Assembly (NCBI RefSeq): GCF_000735135.1
Contig: NZ_JPLZ01000006.1
Coordinates: 1,116,001-1,180,000 of the forward strand
Direction: 5' to 3'
Source of the DNA: Chryseobacterium sp. FH1
GTDB lineage: Bacteria > Bacteroidota > Bacteroidia > Flavobacteriales > Weeksellaceae
Length of the DNA stretch: 64,000 nucleotides
In this document: piece after piece, positions 36,234 through 44,578 of the stretch
How positions within the stretch are numbered: the first letter of the stretch is position 1
How the letters are laid out: the number at the start of each line of letters is the position of its first letter
Notes under the pieces: model-generated
The model's database searches: none
What the model was told of the DNA's origin: nothing
The model's input: only the letters and a program-made list of their open reading frames with translations
Program-made: the position numbers and the translations under genes

Positions 36234-38039
36234 ATGCATAAAAATATTCTTGCGTTAATTCTGTTTTTATGTAGCGTTTCTTTTGTGTCTGCGCAGGAGA
36301 AAGAGAAAAAGGATTCTATCTATTATAAGATTGAAAAGTACTCAGACAAAAGAAAATTCACCAAATTCATCCACCGTTTCATCTTTCGTCGGGAAGCAGA
36401 TTCCGTTTCGGTGAAAACCCGTACTGAGAAAGAAACACAAGCGTCTTACGACGGAAAGCACATCCGAAATATCAAAATCGAAACGATTGACCCATTTGGA
36501 TACAATACCAAAGAAAAAAAGGAAAAAGCCAAATGGTACGATTGGTTCACAAATCATCTGCATTCCAATACCAGAATTTCGACGGTCAATAATTATTTGC
36601 TCTTCAAAAAAGGCGAAGAATACAACGCTCAAAAACTCTATGAATCCGAACGTCTTCTTCGTGAAATGCCGTTCGTAAATCGAGTGAAAATCAGTATTGC
36701 AGACAGTACCTCGACCAAAGATTCTATTGATGTCGTCGTGCAAGTTCTCGATTCCTGGAGTTTGAAACCACGCGGAAGTTTTTCGGGAAGCAAAATCGGA
36801 ATGGGCGTTACAGAAGAGAATTTTTTAGGACTCGGACACGAAGCCAACTTCCTTTACAGAAACGATTCCAAGCAAAATCAGGATTATCTGATGGGAAGTT
36901 ACACGGCTTACAATCTGTTCGGTTCCTACATCAATGCCCAGCTTTTGGGCGAACGAGATTTTTGGAAGAATGAGCGAATCAATGTGAATGCGAGAAGAGA
37001 TTTTTTCTCTCCTTTGACGAAATGGGCTGGCGGTTTTTCATTTGAATATTTTATGCGAAATGTGGCTTTGCCGATGGTGGACAGAAGTGCGTTGCCAGAA
37101 GTTCAAATCAAGGTTTACAGTCAGGATTTGTGGGGCGGTTATCAGATTCCGGTTTCGGCAAATCCAGAGGAAAGAGTTTCCAGTAACATCGCTTTCATCG
37201 GGCGTTTCCAGAATTATCAATATAAAGATAGTCCCGGAATTGACCAGTTTGATTACTTCAAAACTTACAGCAGTTTGTTGGGTTCGGTTGGTTTTATTCA
37301 AAGGAAATTTGCCGTCGAAAAAAATATTTTTCAATACGAATTGCCCGAAGATATCTCTTATGGAAACTCATTAAGCGTTACCGCCGGCGTACTTTCCAGA
37401 AGCAAAGAAGTGATGCCTTACGCTGGAATCTCTGCTGGATATGGCGAGTTTACGAAAATCGGTTATTTCAATTTGAAAGCGCAGTTTGGAAGATTTTTCA
37501 ATGAAGACAGTCAAAACAGAGAATCTTTCCGGTTGGACGGAACTTATTTTACAAATCTGATGGATTGGAAATTTGCGAAAGTCAGACATTTTTTCGCACC
37601 GACTTTAGCGCTTGGAAATCCACAACACAATTATTCCTATCGAGACCGAATCAACCTTTCTGCCCGTGACGAATTCCCGGTTTATAACGCCGATTACATT
37701 GGAACCAAGAAGTTGGTTTTGAGATATCAGCTTCAGCTTTTTGTGAATAAGACTTGGAAGAATTTCCATTTCAGTCCTTATCTCACGACTGCTGTTGGCT
37801 GGTTGGCGATGCCGAATGACAGCTTGATGAAAACGAATGCAAACACAAAAATTGGAATTGGAGTTTTGATTAATAATCCATATTTGGTGTTCAATAGAAT
37901 TCAAATTTCGTTTACGTATTATCCTCGAGTTCCATTTGATAACAATTCTGTTTTTGATTTTAACAGCAATCGAAACAACGTTTTACCATTGAACAGTTTT
38001 GGCGCAGATATTCCGCATTTTGTGAATTTTGGAAACTAA
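36234..38039 (+). CDS. BamA/TamA-like outer-membrane protein
   Basis: A 601-residue protein with a signal peptide (1-20, VSFVSAQEK). A POTRA-like domain spans about 100-175 (YLLFKKGEEYNAQKLYESER, then LLREMPFVNRVKISI). A C-terminal beta-barrel follows, beginning near 190 with PRGSFSGSKIGMGVTEENFL and ending FGADIPHFVNFGN. It looks like the Omp85-related surface-antigen proteins of Bacteroidota, shorter than BamA (only one or two POTRA units) and without the usual terminal phenylalanine strand being obvious. A role in outer-membrane protein or lipid handling is inferred from fold only. Confidence 0.65.
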   Translation: MHKNILALILFLCSVSFVSAQEKEKKDSIYYKIEKYSDKRKFTKFIHRFIFRREADSVSVKTRTEKETQASYDGKHIRNIKIETIDPFGYNTKEKKEKAKWYDWFTNHLHSNTRISTVNNYLLFKKGEEYNAQKLYESERLLREMPFVNRVKISIADSTSTKDSIDVVVQVLDSWSLKPRGSFSGSKIGMGVTEENFLGLGHEANFLYRNDSKQNQDYLMGSYTAYNLFGSYINAQLLGERDFWKNERINVNARRDFFSPLTKWAGGFSFEYFMRNVALPMVDRSALPEVQIKVYSQDLWGGYQIPVSANPEERVSSNIAFIGRFQNYQYKDSPGIDQFDYFKTYSSLLGSVGFIQRKFAVEKNIFQYELPEDISYGNSLSVTAGVLSRSKEVMPYAGISAGYGEFTKIGYFNLKAQFGRFFNEDSQNRESFRLDGTYFTNLMDWKFAKVRHFFAPTLALGNPQHNYSYRDRINLSARDEFPVYNADYIGTKKLVLRYQLQLFVNKTWKNFHFSPYLTTAVGWLAMPNDSLMKTNANTKIGIGVLINNPYLVFNRIQISFTYYPRVPFDNNSVFDFNSNRNNVLPLNSFGADIPHFVNFGN

Positions 38040-38141
38040 AATTTCATCAAAATTATTTCCCCAGCCCTAAAGGGAGTAATTTTGATGAAATTTTAAATCA
38101 ATTTTGCTCCCTTTAGGGTTGGGGAAAAGAAATTGATTTAA
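38039..38141. repeat. Tandem hairpins with complementary loops
   Basis: Hairpin 1 has arms AAATTTCATCAAAATTA and TAATTTTGATGAAATTT. Hairpin 2 has arms AAATCAATTT and AAATTGATTT. The loop of hairpin 1 (TTCCCCAGCCCTAAAGGGAG) is the near-perfect complement of the loop of hairpin 2 (CTCCCTTTAGGGTTGGGGAA). The whole unit could therefore also fold as one long stem. It follows directly after the outer-membrane gene. It looks like a BIME/REP-type intergenic element and may also act as a terminator. Confidence 0.7.
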
Positions 38142-38226
38142 AATAATCTATTCTAAATATTTCAATTCTTTTTTGATTTAAAATTAATCTAAAACCGTTT
38201 TTTTATCTTTACATAAATTTTGAGTG

Positions 38227-38538
38227 ATGGAAAATATCAACGACATTAAAATAAAACTGATTCAGAAAATCTGCGAATCCCAGAATTATTATTTGTTGTC
38301 TTCACTTCTGAGAAATTTTGAAAATAAGTCTACAAACATAGTCGCAGAGCCAGAATCCATTTACGAATCCGAAAGACCAATGACTGAAGAGGAAGTTGAT
38401 GAGTATTTTAAAGAAGAAAAAGTCGTTCTTCCAGATTATGTCCTGAAGATGATAGAACAAGGAATGGATGATGTGAGAAATGGAAGGGTTTACACAGAGG
38501 AAGAAATGGATAAAATGGATGAAGAATGGCTGAAATAA
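38227..38538 (+). CDS. Putative antitoxin of a RelE/ParE-type module
   Basis: A 103-residue, strongly acidic protein. The start is the ATG at 38227, preceded directly by an in-frame GTG that I consider less likely. The N-terminal helix region (residues 1-30) may dimerise. The C-terminal part (MTEEEVDEYFKEEKVVLPDY, then EEMDKMDEEWLK) is negatively charged, as expected for toxin neutralisation. Its 3-prime end overlaps the toxin start by 13 bases. I do not recognise a named antitoxin family; the call rests on position, size and charge. Confidence 0.65.
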   Translation: MENINDIKIKLIQKICESQNYYLLSSLLRNFENKSTNIVAEPESIYESERPMTEEEVDEYFKEEKVVLPDYVLKMIEQGMDDVRNGRVYTEEEMDKMDEEWLK

Positions 38539-38834
38539 AAGTCGAATGGACCCATTTTGCAAAGAAACAAAGAGACGAGATTTTCGAATATTGGAACAAT
38601 AGAAACAAGAGTAATTCTTATTCTAAAAAATTAAATCTGGTCATCAAAGAGAAAACCAATCAATTAAAATTACAACCATTTTCTGGAAAGAAAACTATCA
38701 ATGAAACCACGAGAATGTTAGTCTTTAAAAATTATAGTTTGATTTATAATATAGAACCGGAAACCATTTCAATCATTTCATTTTGGGAAAACCATCAGAA
38801 TCCTGAAGCGCTCGAAAATATTTTAGGATTATGA
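38526..38834 (+). CDS. RelE/ParE-family toxin
   Basis: A 102-residue basic protein of the RelE/ParE fold. It opens IKVEWTHFAKKQRDEIFEYW, the usual strand plus helix. A central LKLQPFSGKKTINETTRMLV and a later strand pair (YSLIYNIEPETISIISFWEN HQNP) match the family's core. ParE members poison gyrase and RelE members cut mRNA on the ribosome; I cannot tell which this is. It overlaps the antitoxin by 13 bases. Its TGA overlaps the recF ATG (ATGA), so toxin and recF translation are likely coupled. Confidence 0.8.
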   Translation: MAEIKVEWTHFAKKQRDEIFEYWNNRNKSNSYSKKLNLVIKEKTNQLKLQPFSGKKTINETTRMLVFKNYSLIYNIEPETISIISFWENHQNPEALENILGL

Positions 38835-39913
38835 TTATCAATAAATTATCACTTATCAATTTCAAAAGCCACTCCGAAGTTTCATTTGACTTTTCGCCAC
38901 AAATCAACTGTTTCGTTGGGAACAATGGCGTTGGGAAGACTAATATTCTGGATGCGCTTCATTACTTGTCGGTTGGCAAAAGTTTCCTTGGAAATTCTGA
39001 CCTCAATAATATCAAATCCGAAGAAGATTTCTTTACAATTGAATCCGAAATTCAGAATGAGGAGAAGGAAGATATTATCAAAATCCTGCATCCGAGAGAA
39101 TCCAAAAAAGTCATCAAGAAAAATGATAAAGCTTACGACAGATTGGCGGACCACATTGGTTATTTGCCCAGTGTGATGATTTCGCCGTACGATTCCAATT
39201 TGATTTCGGATTCCGGGGAAAGTCGCAGGAAGTTTTTGGATGCGATGATTTCTCAGACGGATTCGGTTTATCTTTTTGATTTAATTCAGTACCAAAAAAC
39301 CATTCAGCAGAGAAATGCATTGTTGAAGAATTTTGCTAAGAATAGATATTTTGATAAAGATTCTTTGGAGATTTATGACGACCCGATTTCAAACTTCGGA
39401 ACACGGATTTTCGAAAAAAGAAAGGAATTTGTTGAGAACCTAAATCCAATTGTCCAGCATTATTACGACATCATTTCAGGCGGAAAAGAGAAGGTTTCTG
39501 TAGTTTATGAATCTCACCTTTCTGACAACACATTCCAAGAACTTTTATCTAATTCAATTGATAAAGACCGAGTTCTGACCTACACTTCCAAAGGAATTCA
39601 CAAGGACGATTTGATTTTCGAAATGAATGGAAATTCCATTAAAAAAATCGGCTCACAAGGTCAGCAGAAATCGTTTTTGGTTTCATTAAAACTCGCTCAA
39701 ATAAACCGAATCAAAGAACTGACCGGGAAATCGCCGATTCTTTTGCTTGATGATATTTTTGATAAGTTGGATGATACCAGAGTTTCGCAATTGATTGAAT
39801 TAGTTAACAAAGAAAACTTCGGGCAAATCTTCATTACGGATACGCACAAAGAGCGGACAGAAAATGTTGTGAAGAGAATCCACGAAGAAAGTAAGATTTT
39901 TGAAATTTCATAA
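38831..39913 (+). CDS. recF: DNA replication/repair protein RecF
   Basis: A 360-residue SMC-like ATPase that loads RecA at gapped DNA with RecO and RecR. Walker A is GNNGVGKTNILDALHYLSVG (about 31-50). The signature region is SQGQQKSFLVSLKLAQ, and Walker B is LLLDDIFDKLDD (about 300-311). The length and the ITDTHKER end are typical. It overlaps the toxin gene by four bases. RecF is often near dnaN or gyrase genes, but here its partner is a toxin-antitoxin pair. The protein is complete and should be functional. Confidence 0.93.
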   Translation: MIINKLSLINFKSHSEVSFDFSPQINCFVGNNGVGKTNILDALHYLSVGKSFLGNSDLNNIKSEEDFFTIESEIQNEEKEDIIKILHPRESKKVIKKNDKAYDRLADHIGYLPSVMISPYDSNLISDSGESRRKFLDAMISQTDSVYLFDLIQYQKTIQQRNALLKNFAKNRYFDKDSLEIYDDPISNFGTRIFEKRKEFVENLNPIVQHYYDIISGGKEKVSVVYESHLSDNTFQELLSNSIDKDRVLTYTSKGIHKDDLIFEMNGNSIKKIGSQGQQKSFLVSLKLAQINRIKELTGKSPILLLDDIFDKLDDTRVSQLIELVNKENFGQIFITDTHKERTENVVKRIHEESKIFEIS

Positions 39914-40024
39914 AATCATTATATTCTTTTGCAAATCAATAACTTGATTATAATCTAAAACTAAATTTTCCCGAAACAAGACAAAAGTCATATTCCAGAT
40001 TCACTTTTGGAATGGATAACTATT

Positions 40025-40032
40025 TACTTTTG
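40025..40032 (+). promoter_or_regulatory. Candidate -7 box before the FG-GAP protein
   Basis: TACTTTTG fits TAnnTTTG and lies 35 bases before the ATG. A TTTTG at 40006-40010 is the nearest -33-like element, with a short 14-base spacer. Confidence 0.35.
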
Positions 40033-40067
40033 CGAAGTAATTTTTAATAATTCTAAATAAAAATAAT

Positions 40068-41798
40068 ATGAAGAAGTTTTATATTTCAATTTTGGCTTTG
40101 TCGGCTATCATTACCAAAGCTCAAAGTTTTGAAGAGGTTTCGCAACCTGCGCTTCAAAATTACTTTTACTCTGCGAGCGCGGTTGCAGATTTTGATAATG
40201 ACGGATTTCAAGATATATTTTTCACGGGCGCCATCGATTCTGACGGTGACACAAACGTAGATGTCACGTCCAATGATTTCTATAAAAACACAAATGGAAA
40301 TTTCTCATCCATTCAAAATTTTGGAGACAATTCTGTTCATTTGAGTGCGGTCAAGTTTATGGATTTTGATAATGACGGACTTTTGGATGTGGTAACGACT
40401 GGTTTGAGTTATAACGATATCGTCAATTATCAGCAATACAGATGGAAAAATACGGGTTCAGCTTTCACTTTGGTAGATAATGCGTCTGGAAAAATCTACG
40501 GTGGATTGGACGTTTTCGATTTCAACCACGATGGAAAACAAGATTACGCCATCAACGGAACGCAATATATTGAAGGCGTTGGATTTTCTCAAGATTTGGA
40601 TTTGTACACGAACAATTCCAACGGTTTTCAAAAGACGGAAGCTTGGTTGCCGGGAACGCAGAACGGAAGTTTCAAGATTGTGGATTTGAATAATGATAAC
40701 GAATTGGATGCTGTTGTTAATGGTTTCAATTCTGATTACGAAGGAACTTTCAATATTTATATTAATGAGAATGGAACGCTAGTTCAGAAATCTCAACTTC
40801 CGCCGGTGAGCGATAGCAATATGGCTTTTGCTGATTTCAATGGTGATGGTTTTCTGGATTTTGTGGTGACCGGTCAGGATGAGAATTTCGATTCTTATTT
40901 GGCGGTTTTCACCAATGATGGACAAGGTAATTTTACGGAAAGCAAGTTCGAAGGCGAAGGACTGTCGGCTGGAAATGTTGAAGTTGGCGATTTGAACAAC
41001 GATGGTTATTATGATTTCGTAGTGATGGGCGATGATGACAACTACGATGGTTACACGAATATTTATCTTTATAATCCACAACTTCAGAAGTTTGAAAAGT
41101 CGGAAAATTCTGGATTGTACAATCTTGGAAGTGGCGGAACTTTGGCTTTGTTTGATTACGATAACGATGGAAATCTGGACATTCTCGCCAACGGTTTCGA
41201 TTGGGCTGACCCGGATTTGATGCCTTACACCAAGTTGTTTAGAAATACGACAACCGTTTCCAATCAAAAACCAAATGCGCCAACAATCTTGACCGCGACT
41301 GAAAATAACAACAAAATCAATTTCACTTGGTCTGGTGCGAGTGATGACAAGACTTTGGAAAACTCGCTTCAATATGAATTGACGGTTGGTTCGGAAGCTG
41401 GAAAGGCTGACATCGCAAAATATATCGTGACGACAAAAAGTTGGTATTTGGATAAAGCCAATTTGCCTTCGAAGATTTTTTGGAGTGTGAAAGCTATTGA
41501 TGCTTCCAAGAAATATTCGGATAAATCTCAGGAGAAGGAGTTTTCTGTTTTGGCGGTTTCGGATTCCAAGAATGAGACGGTCTCTATCTATCCAAATCCT
41601 GTGAAAGATATTCTGAATATAAAAACAGCCAGCAAAATCAAATCACATAAAGTTTACAATCTTTCAGGACAAGTTGTGAATGCGAAACTGATTTCAGACA
41701 AAACCATCGATTTCTCCCGTCTTGAAAAGGGAATTTATGTTGTGGAAATTCAGTTGGAAAATGGGAAAAAACTAAGTCAGAAAATTATAAAAAACTAA
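40068..41798 (+). CDS. FG-GAP/VCBS repeat protein with T9SS sorting domain
   Basis: A 576-residue secreted protein. The signal peptide is about 1-18. Six to seven FG-GAP/VCBS-type repeats with calcium-binding DxDxDG loops span about 35-395: ADFDNDGFQDIFFTG, MDFDNDGLLDVVTTG, VDLNNDNELDAVVNG, ADFNGDGFLDFVVTG, GDLNNDGYYDFVVMG and FDYDNDGNLDILANG. They should form a beta-propeller. A fibronectin-like segment (about 400-495) follows. The last 75 residues (VSIYPNPVKDILNIKTASKI through LEKGIYVVEIQLENGKKL) are a type A T9SS sorting domain. It is probably surface-attached and might bind a glycan or protein; the ligand is unknown. Confidence 0.88.
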   Translation: MKKFYISILALSAIITKAQSFEEVSQPALQNYFYSASAVADFDNDGFQDIFFTGAIDSDGDTNVDVTSNDFYKNTNGNFSSIQNFGDNSVHLSAVKFMDFDNDGLLDVVTTGLSYNDIVNYQQYRWKNTGSAFTLVDNASGKIYGGLDVFDFNHDGKQDYAINGTQYIEGVGFSQDLDLYTNNSNGFQKTEAWLPGTQNGSFKIVDLNNDNELDAVVNGFNSDYEGTFNIYINENGTLVQKSQLPPVSDSNMAFADFNGDGFLDFVVTGQDENFDSYLAVFTNDGQGNFTESKFEGEGLSAGNVEVGDLNNDGYYDFVVMGDDDNYDGYTNIYLYNPQLQKFEKSENSGLYNLGSGGTLALFDYDNDGNLDILANGFDWADPDLMPYTKLFRNTTTVSNQKPNAPTILTATENNNKINFTWSGASDDKTLENSLQYELTVGSEAGKADIAKYIVTTKSWYLDKANLPSKIFWSVKAIDASKKYSDKSQEKEFSVLAVSDSKNETVSIYPNPVKDILNIKTASKIKSHKVYNLSGQVVNAKLISDKTIDFSRLEKGIYVVEIQLENGKKLSQKIIKN

Positions 41799-41835
41799 TA
41801 ACCAAATTTTCATATCCATATCTACATTTTACAAG

Positions 41836-41866
41836 AAAATCCCATTCACTTGCTGAATGGGATTTT
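41836..41866. terminator. Terminator after the FG-GAP protein gene
   Basis: A perfect 13-bp stem (AAAATCCCATTCA with TGAATGGGATTTT) closes loop CTTGC. Confidence 0.8.
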
Positions 41867-41904
41867 CGATTTTATTTGTCGTGAAAAGAAGTACAAAACG
41901 TCAA

Positions 41905-42030
41905 CATAGCCCTGATGGTAACGGCATCCTTTTTCTTTTCCGTTAACTTCGGCTACGCTCAGGCAACGGAAAAGAAAAAGATATAGTGGACAGCAGGTTG
42001 GAATCGTCTGCCGATAGACCAATCGTCGTG
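41905..42030. repeat. Structured intergenic repeat of the Flavobacteriia 'AGCCCTGATGG...' type
   Basis: A perfect 16-bp inverted repeat (CTTTTTCTTTTCCGTT and AACGGAAAAGAAAAAG) encloses a GC-richer loop. It is flanked by TAGCCCTGATGGTAACGGC on the left and AGATATAGTGGACAGCAGG on the right. From memory these flanks recur in intergenic regions of many Flavobacteriia genomes. That is recognition, not a search result. The segment ends just before the cytidine deaminase stop codon and contains no ORF that I can support. Confidence 0.55.
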
Positions 42031-42041
42031 CTCCTAATTAT

Positions 42042-42521
42042 TTATAAAAAACTTCCGTCGAATGAGAATGGGAGCAGGTCTCGGATGGATTTAGTCTTGA
42101 TGATTTCGCCGTCTGGTGAGGCAAAATAGATTTCGATTTCGTCTTTTTGCTTGGCTTCGTATTCCAAAATCGATTGTCGGCAACCGCCACAAGGTGGAAT
42201 GGGTGTGGAGCTGAGGACGTCTTTTGGACCTCCAATCACGAATATTTTTTTGATTTTGACGTCGGGATAATTGGCAGAAGTCCAGAAAATTGCGGTTCTC
42301 TCGGCGCACAATCCGGATGGATACGCGGCGTTTTCTTGGTTGCTTCCGGTGATGATTTCGCCATTTTCCAGAAGAAGCGCGCAACCGACGAAGAAGTTGG
42401 AGTAGGGCGCGTAGGCGTTTTCGCGGACGGATTTGGCTTTGTCGAATAGTGTTTTTTCTATTTCTGGCAAGTCGTTGTAACTTGGGTAGGTCTGAAAATT
42501 TATCTTTATTTCTTTTTCCAT
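42042..42521 (-). CDS. cdd: Cytidine deaminase
   Basis: A 159-residue zinc enzyme that deaminates cytidine and deoxycytidine in pyrimidine salvage. The start is the ATG at 42521, which gives the usual N-terminus. The longer frame adds ten hydrophobic residues and uses a non-ATG start. The zinc and catalytic motifs are visible: NAAYPSGLCAERTAIF (Cys-Ala-Glu) and PCGGCRQSILEY (PCGxCRQ). FVGCALLLENGEIITGSNQE is the substrate-binding region. The size fits the homotetrameric or dimeric short CDA class. It is transcribed alone. Confidence 0.93.
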   Translation of the reverse strand: MEKEIKINFQTYPSYNDLPEIEKTLFDKAKSVRENAYAPYSNFFVGCALLLENGEIITGSNQENAAYPSGLCAERTAIFWTSANYPDVKIKKIFVIGGPKDVLSSTPIPPCGGCRQSILEYEAKQKDEIEIYFASPDGEIIKTKSIRDLLPFSFDGSFL

Positions 42522-42600
42522 TTTTAAAAATGAGGGGAGGTAAAAATACAAGTTTTATGGAAACAAATTAACATTTGGCGAAAAAAAACATCTAATCGTT

Positions 42601-43128
42601 ATGATAAAGCAATTTTTGGTTTTGAGTTTTGTGTTGATTTTAGGATTTGCAAATGCTCAGGACAAAATTTTTTGGGATAAAAATCGGAAGTTGGAATGGA
42701 CGGATTTTCAATCTGGTGCGAAACCAACTGGTTCCAAGACGGCGGCGACTACTTTTTGCGGGATTTCTTACTTGCTGAATAGTTCGACGAAGAAATTCAG
42801 TTCGAAGCAGGTGAAAATACAGTCATTTTTTGTTCCGTTCAAATCTTGGGCGCATCTGGAGCACAAAACCGATGTTATTTTGATGCACGAGCAAAGTCAT
42901 TTTGATATTGCGGAGCTGTTTGCGCGAAGATTCAGGAAGTTGATTAGCGATAAAAATTTGGATGCTAAATCTTTGCAGAAGCATTACGAGCGGATTTATG
43001 ATGATTACAAAGCTTATCAGCAAGATTATGAAACGGTGACGAATCACGGTAGAATTCGTGATAAACAGTACGAATATTCTCGGAAAATTGATGAAGAAAT
43101 AGAAGAATTGTCGGACTTTAAAATTTAA
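42601..43128 (+). CDS. DUF922-like putative zinc protease, secreted
   Basis: A 175-residue protein with a signal peptide (MIKQFLVLSFVLILGFANAQ). The mature part starts KIFWDKNRKLEWTDFQSG. It has the HExxH-like motif HEQSHFDIAE (about 99-108), typical of DUF922, a predicted zinc-dependent protease family of the periplasm or surface. A third ligand is plausible in the following helix. It is divergent from cdd and converges with arfB, overlapping its end by 11 bases. Substrate unknown. Confidence 0.7.
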   Translation: MIKQFLVLSFVLILGFANAQDKIFWDKNRKLEWTDFQSGAKPTGSKTAATTFCGISYLLNSSTKKFSSKQVKIQSFFVPFKSWAHLEHKTDVILMHEQSHFDIAELFARRFRKLISDKNLDAKSLQKHYERIYDDYKAYQQDYETVTNHGRIRDKQYEYSRKIDEEIEELSDFKI

Positions 43129-43510
43129 ACTTTCGGTTGTCTTTTTTCTCTGAGAGTTTCTTTTTGTTGTCGATTCTTTTTTGAACCTGGCGCTTTGAAG
43201 GTTTGGTTTTGACTCTGTATTTTGGAACGAAAAGCGATTTTTCTACCATTTCCAGCATCTTTTCGGTCACGATTTTTTTGTTCGCGAGTTGCGTTCGGCT
43301 TTCTGATGAAGTCATTTGGAGAAGACCTTCGGAATTGATGCGGTTTTTGAGTTTGTCGGATATTCTAACTTTCTCTTCGTCTGAGAAATAAAAACTTTCT
43401 GAGACGTTCCAAATCGCCGTGACAGCGGTTTCCACTTTGTTCACGTTTTGTCCGCCAGCGCCGGAAGAGCGGGAAGTTTTGTAGCTGATTTCTGACGTGA
43501 AGTTTTTCAT
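43118..43510 (-). CDS. arfB: Alternative ribosome-rescue factor ArfB
   Basis: A 130-residue peptidyl-tRNA hydrolase that frees stalled ribosomes. The catalytic GGQ is in SSGAGGQNVNKVETAV (about 16-31). The C-terminal tail is basic (VKTKPSKRQVQKRIDNKKKL), as required to reach into the mRNA tunnel. Its length is that of ArfB/YaeJ rather than of RF1/RF2. Its ATG overlaps the stop codon of the upstream ligase gene (ATGA), so the two are translated from one mRNA. Confidence 0.92.
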   Translation of the reverse strand: MKNFTSEISYKTSRSSGAGGQNVNKVETAVTAIWNVSESFYFSDEEKVRISDKLKNRINSEGLLQMTSSESRTQLANKKIVTEKMLEMVEKSLFVPKYRVKTKPSKRQVQKRIDNKKKLSEKKDNRKFKF

Positions 43511-44535
43511 TTCTCGATTGATTTTTTCAACGCCAGTCGGTTGACTTTTCCGTTTGGCGTTCTTGGGATTTGTTCTACAAAAATAATGTCTTTTGGTTTA
43601 TGAAATGATTTTTCGTAGTTGATGGCTGAAAGTTTTTGGTTGATGGCTTCGGATTCGCTTCCTTCGATTATTAGAATTAATCTTTGTCCTAACGTTTCAT
43701 CCTCAATTCCAAGAAAAATAGCTTCATTTGGAATGTTTTGTTTTACTAATTTTTCCAGTTCTTCAGGGAAAATCTTTGCGCCTCCGGAATTGATGACATT
43801 ATCTAATCTTCCAAGGAATCTAAATTGGTTTTGATTATTAATTTCGACCAAATCGTTGGTCTGCAAAACTTCTGAATTCAACTTCGGTGCAAATATTTTC
43901 AGACAGTTTCTCTCGTCCAAAGAAATTTCCACGCCTTCAAAAACCGTGAACCAATCTTCCTGATGCGGAAAAATCTGTCTCAAGGCAATATGAGAAAGCG
44001 TTTCGCTCATTCCATAAGTCTCGAAGATTCGAGTGGGGGAGTTTGAGGGTTTGAGCGCTTGAGAGATTTTGTTTTTTAAAGTTTCAGAAACTGAGGCTCC
44101 ACCGATGATGAGATTTTTGATGAGATGAAGTTTGTCTAGTGAATTTTCGACCTGCAAAGGCGTCATTGCACAAAAATCGATTTCTTGAGTGATGTTTTGA
44201 AGTGGATTTGTGGAAGGTTCTGCGATTTTCAGTTTTAATTTTCTGAGAATACTTCTTACGACCATCATTTTTCCCGAGATATATTCTATAGGAAGACAAA
44301 TTAATGCGACATTTCCTTCTTTTAAATCTAAAAAGTTGCAAGTCATCTCAGCAGAATTCAACATTTTTGATTTTTCTACTTCAAAAATTTTCGGAATTCC
44401 GGTAGAGCCAGAACTCTGAATTTTGACTGTTTTTGAGTCCGAAAACCACTCTTTTACGAAGTCTAAAACTTTGGTTTCAAATTCATTAGATGGTGTTCCT
44501 TGATCGGATAAAGGTTTGGAAAGGTCGATTAACAT
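43507..44535 (-). CDS. menE: AMP-dependent ligase, probably O-succinylbenzoate-CoA ligase
   Basis: A 342-residue member of the acyl-adenylate-forming superfamily, shorter than the usual 450-500 residues, as is common for MenE in Flavobacteriia. The nucleotide-binding SSGSTGIPKIFEVEKSKM (about 41-58) is present. FETYGMSETLSHIALR (about 168-183) and RLDNVINSGGAKIFPEEL follow. The last lysine is expected in RTPNGKVNRLALKK. MenE makes O-succinylbenzoyl-CoA in menaquinone synthesis, the main respiratory quinone in this group. No other men genes are in the window, so the substrate assignment is tentative. Confidence 0.75.
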   Translation of the reverse strand: MLIDLSKPLSDQGTPSNEFETKVLDFVKEWFSDSKTVKIQSSGSTGIPKIFEVEKSKMLNSAEMTCNFLDLKEGNVALICLPIEYISGKMMVVRSILRKLKLKIAEPSTNPLQNITQEIDFCAMTPLQVENSLDKLHLIKNLIIGGASVSETLKNKISQALKPSNSPTRIFETYGMSETLSHIALRQIFPHQEDWFTVFEGVEISLDERNCLKIFAPKLNSEVLQTNDLVEINNQNQFRFLGRLDNVINSGGAKIFPEELEKLVKQNIPNEAIFLGIEDETLGQRLILIIEGSESEAINQKLSAINYEKSFHKPKDIIFVEQIPRTPNGKVNRLALKKSIEK

Positions 44536-44578
44536 TAGGCTGAGCGAAAATTTATTTTATAAAATTATGCAATTTTTT

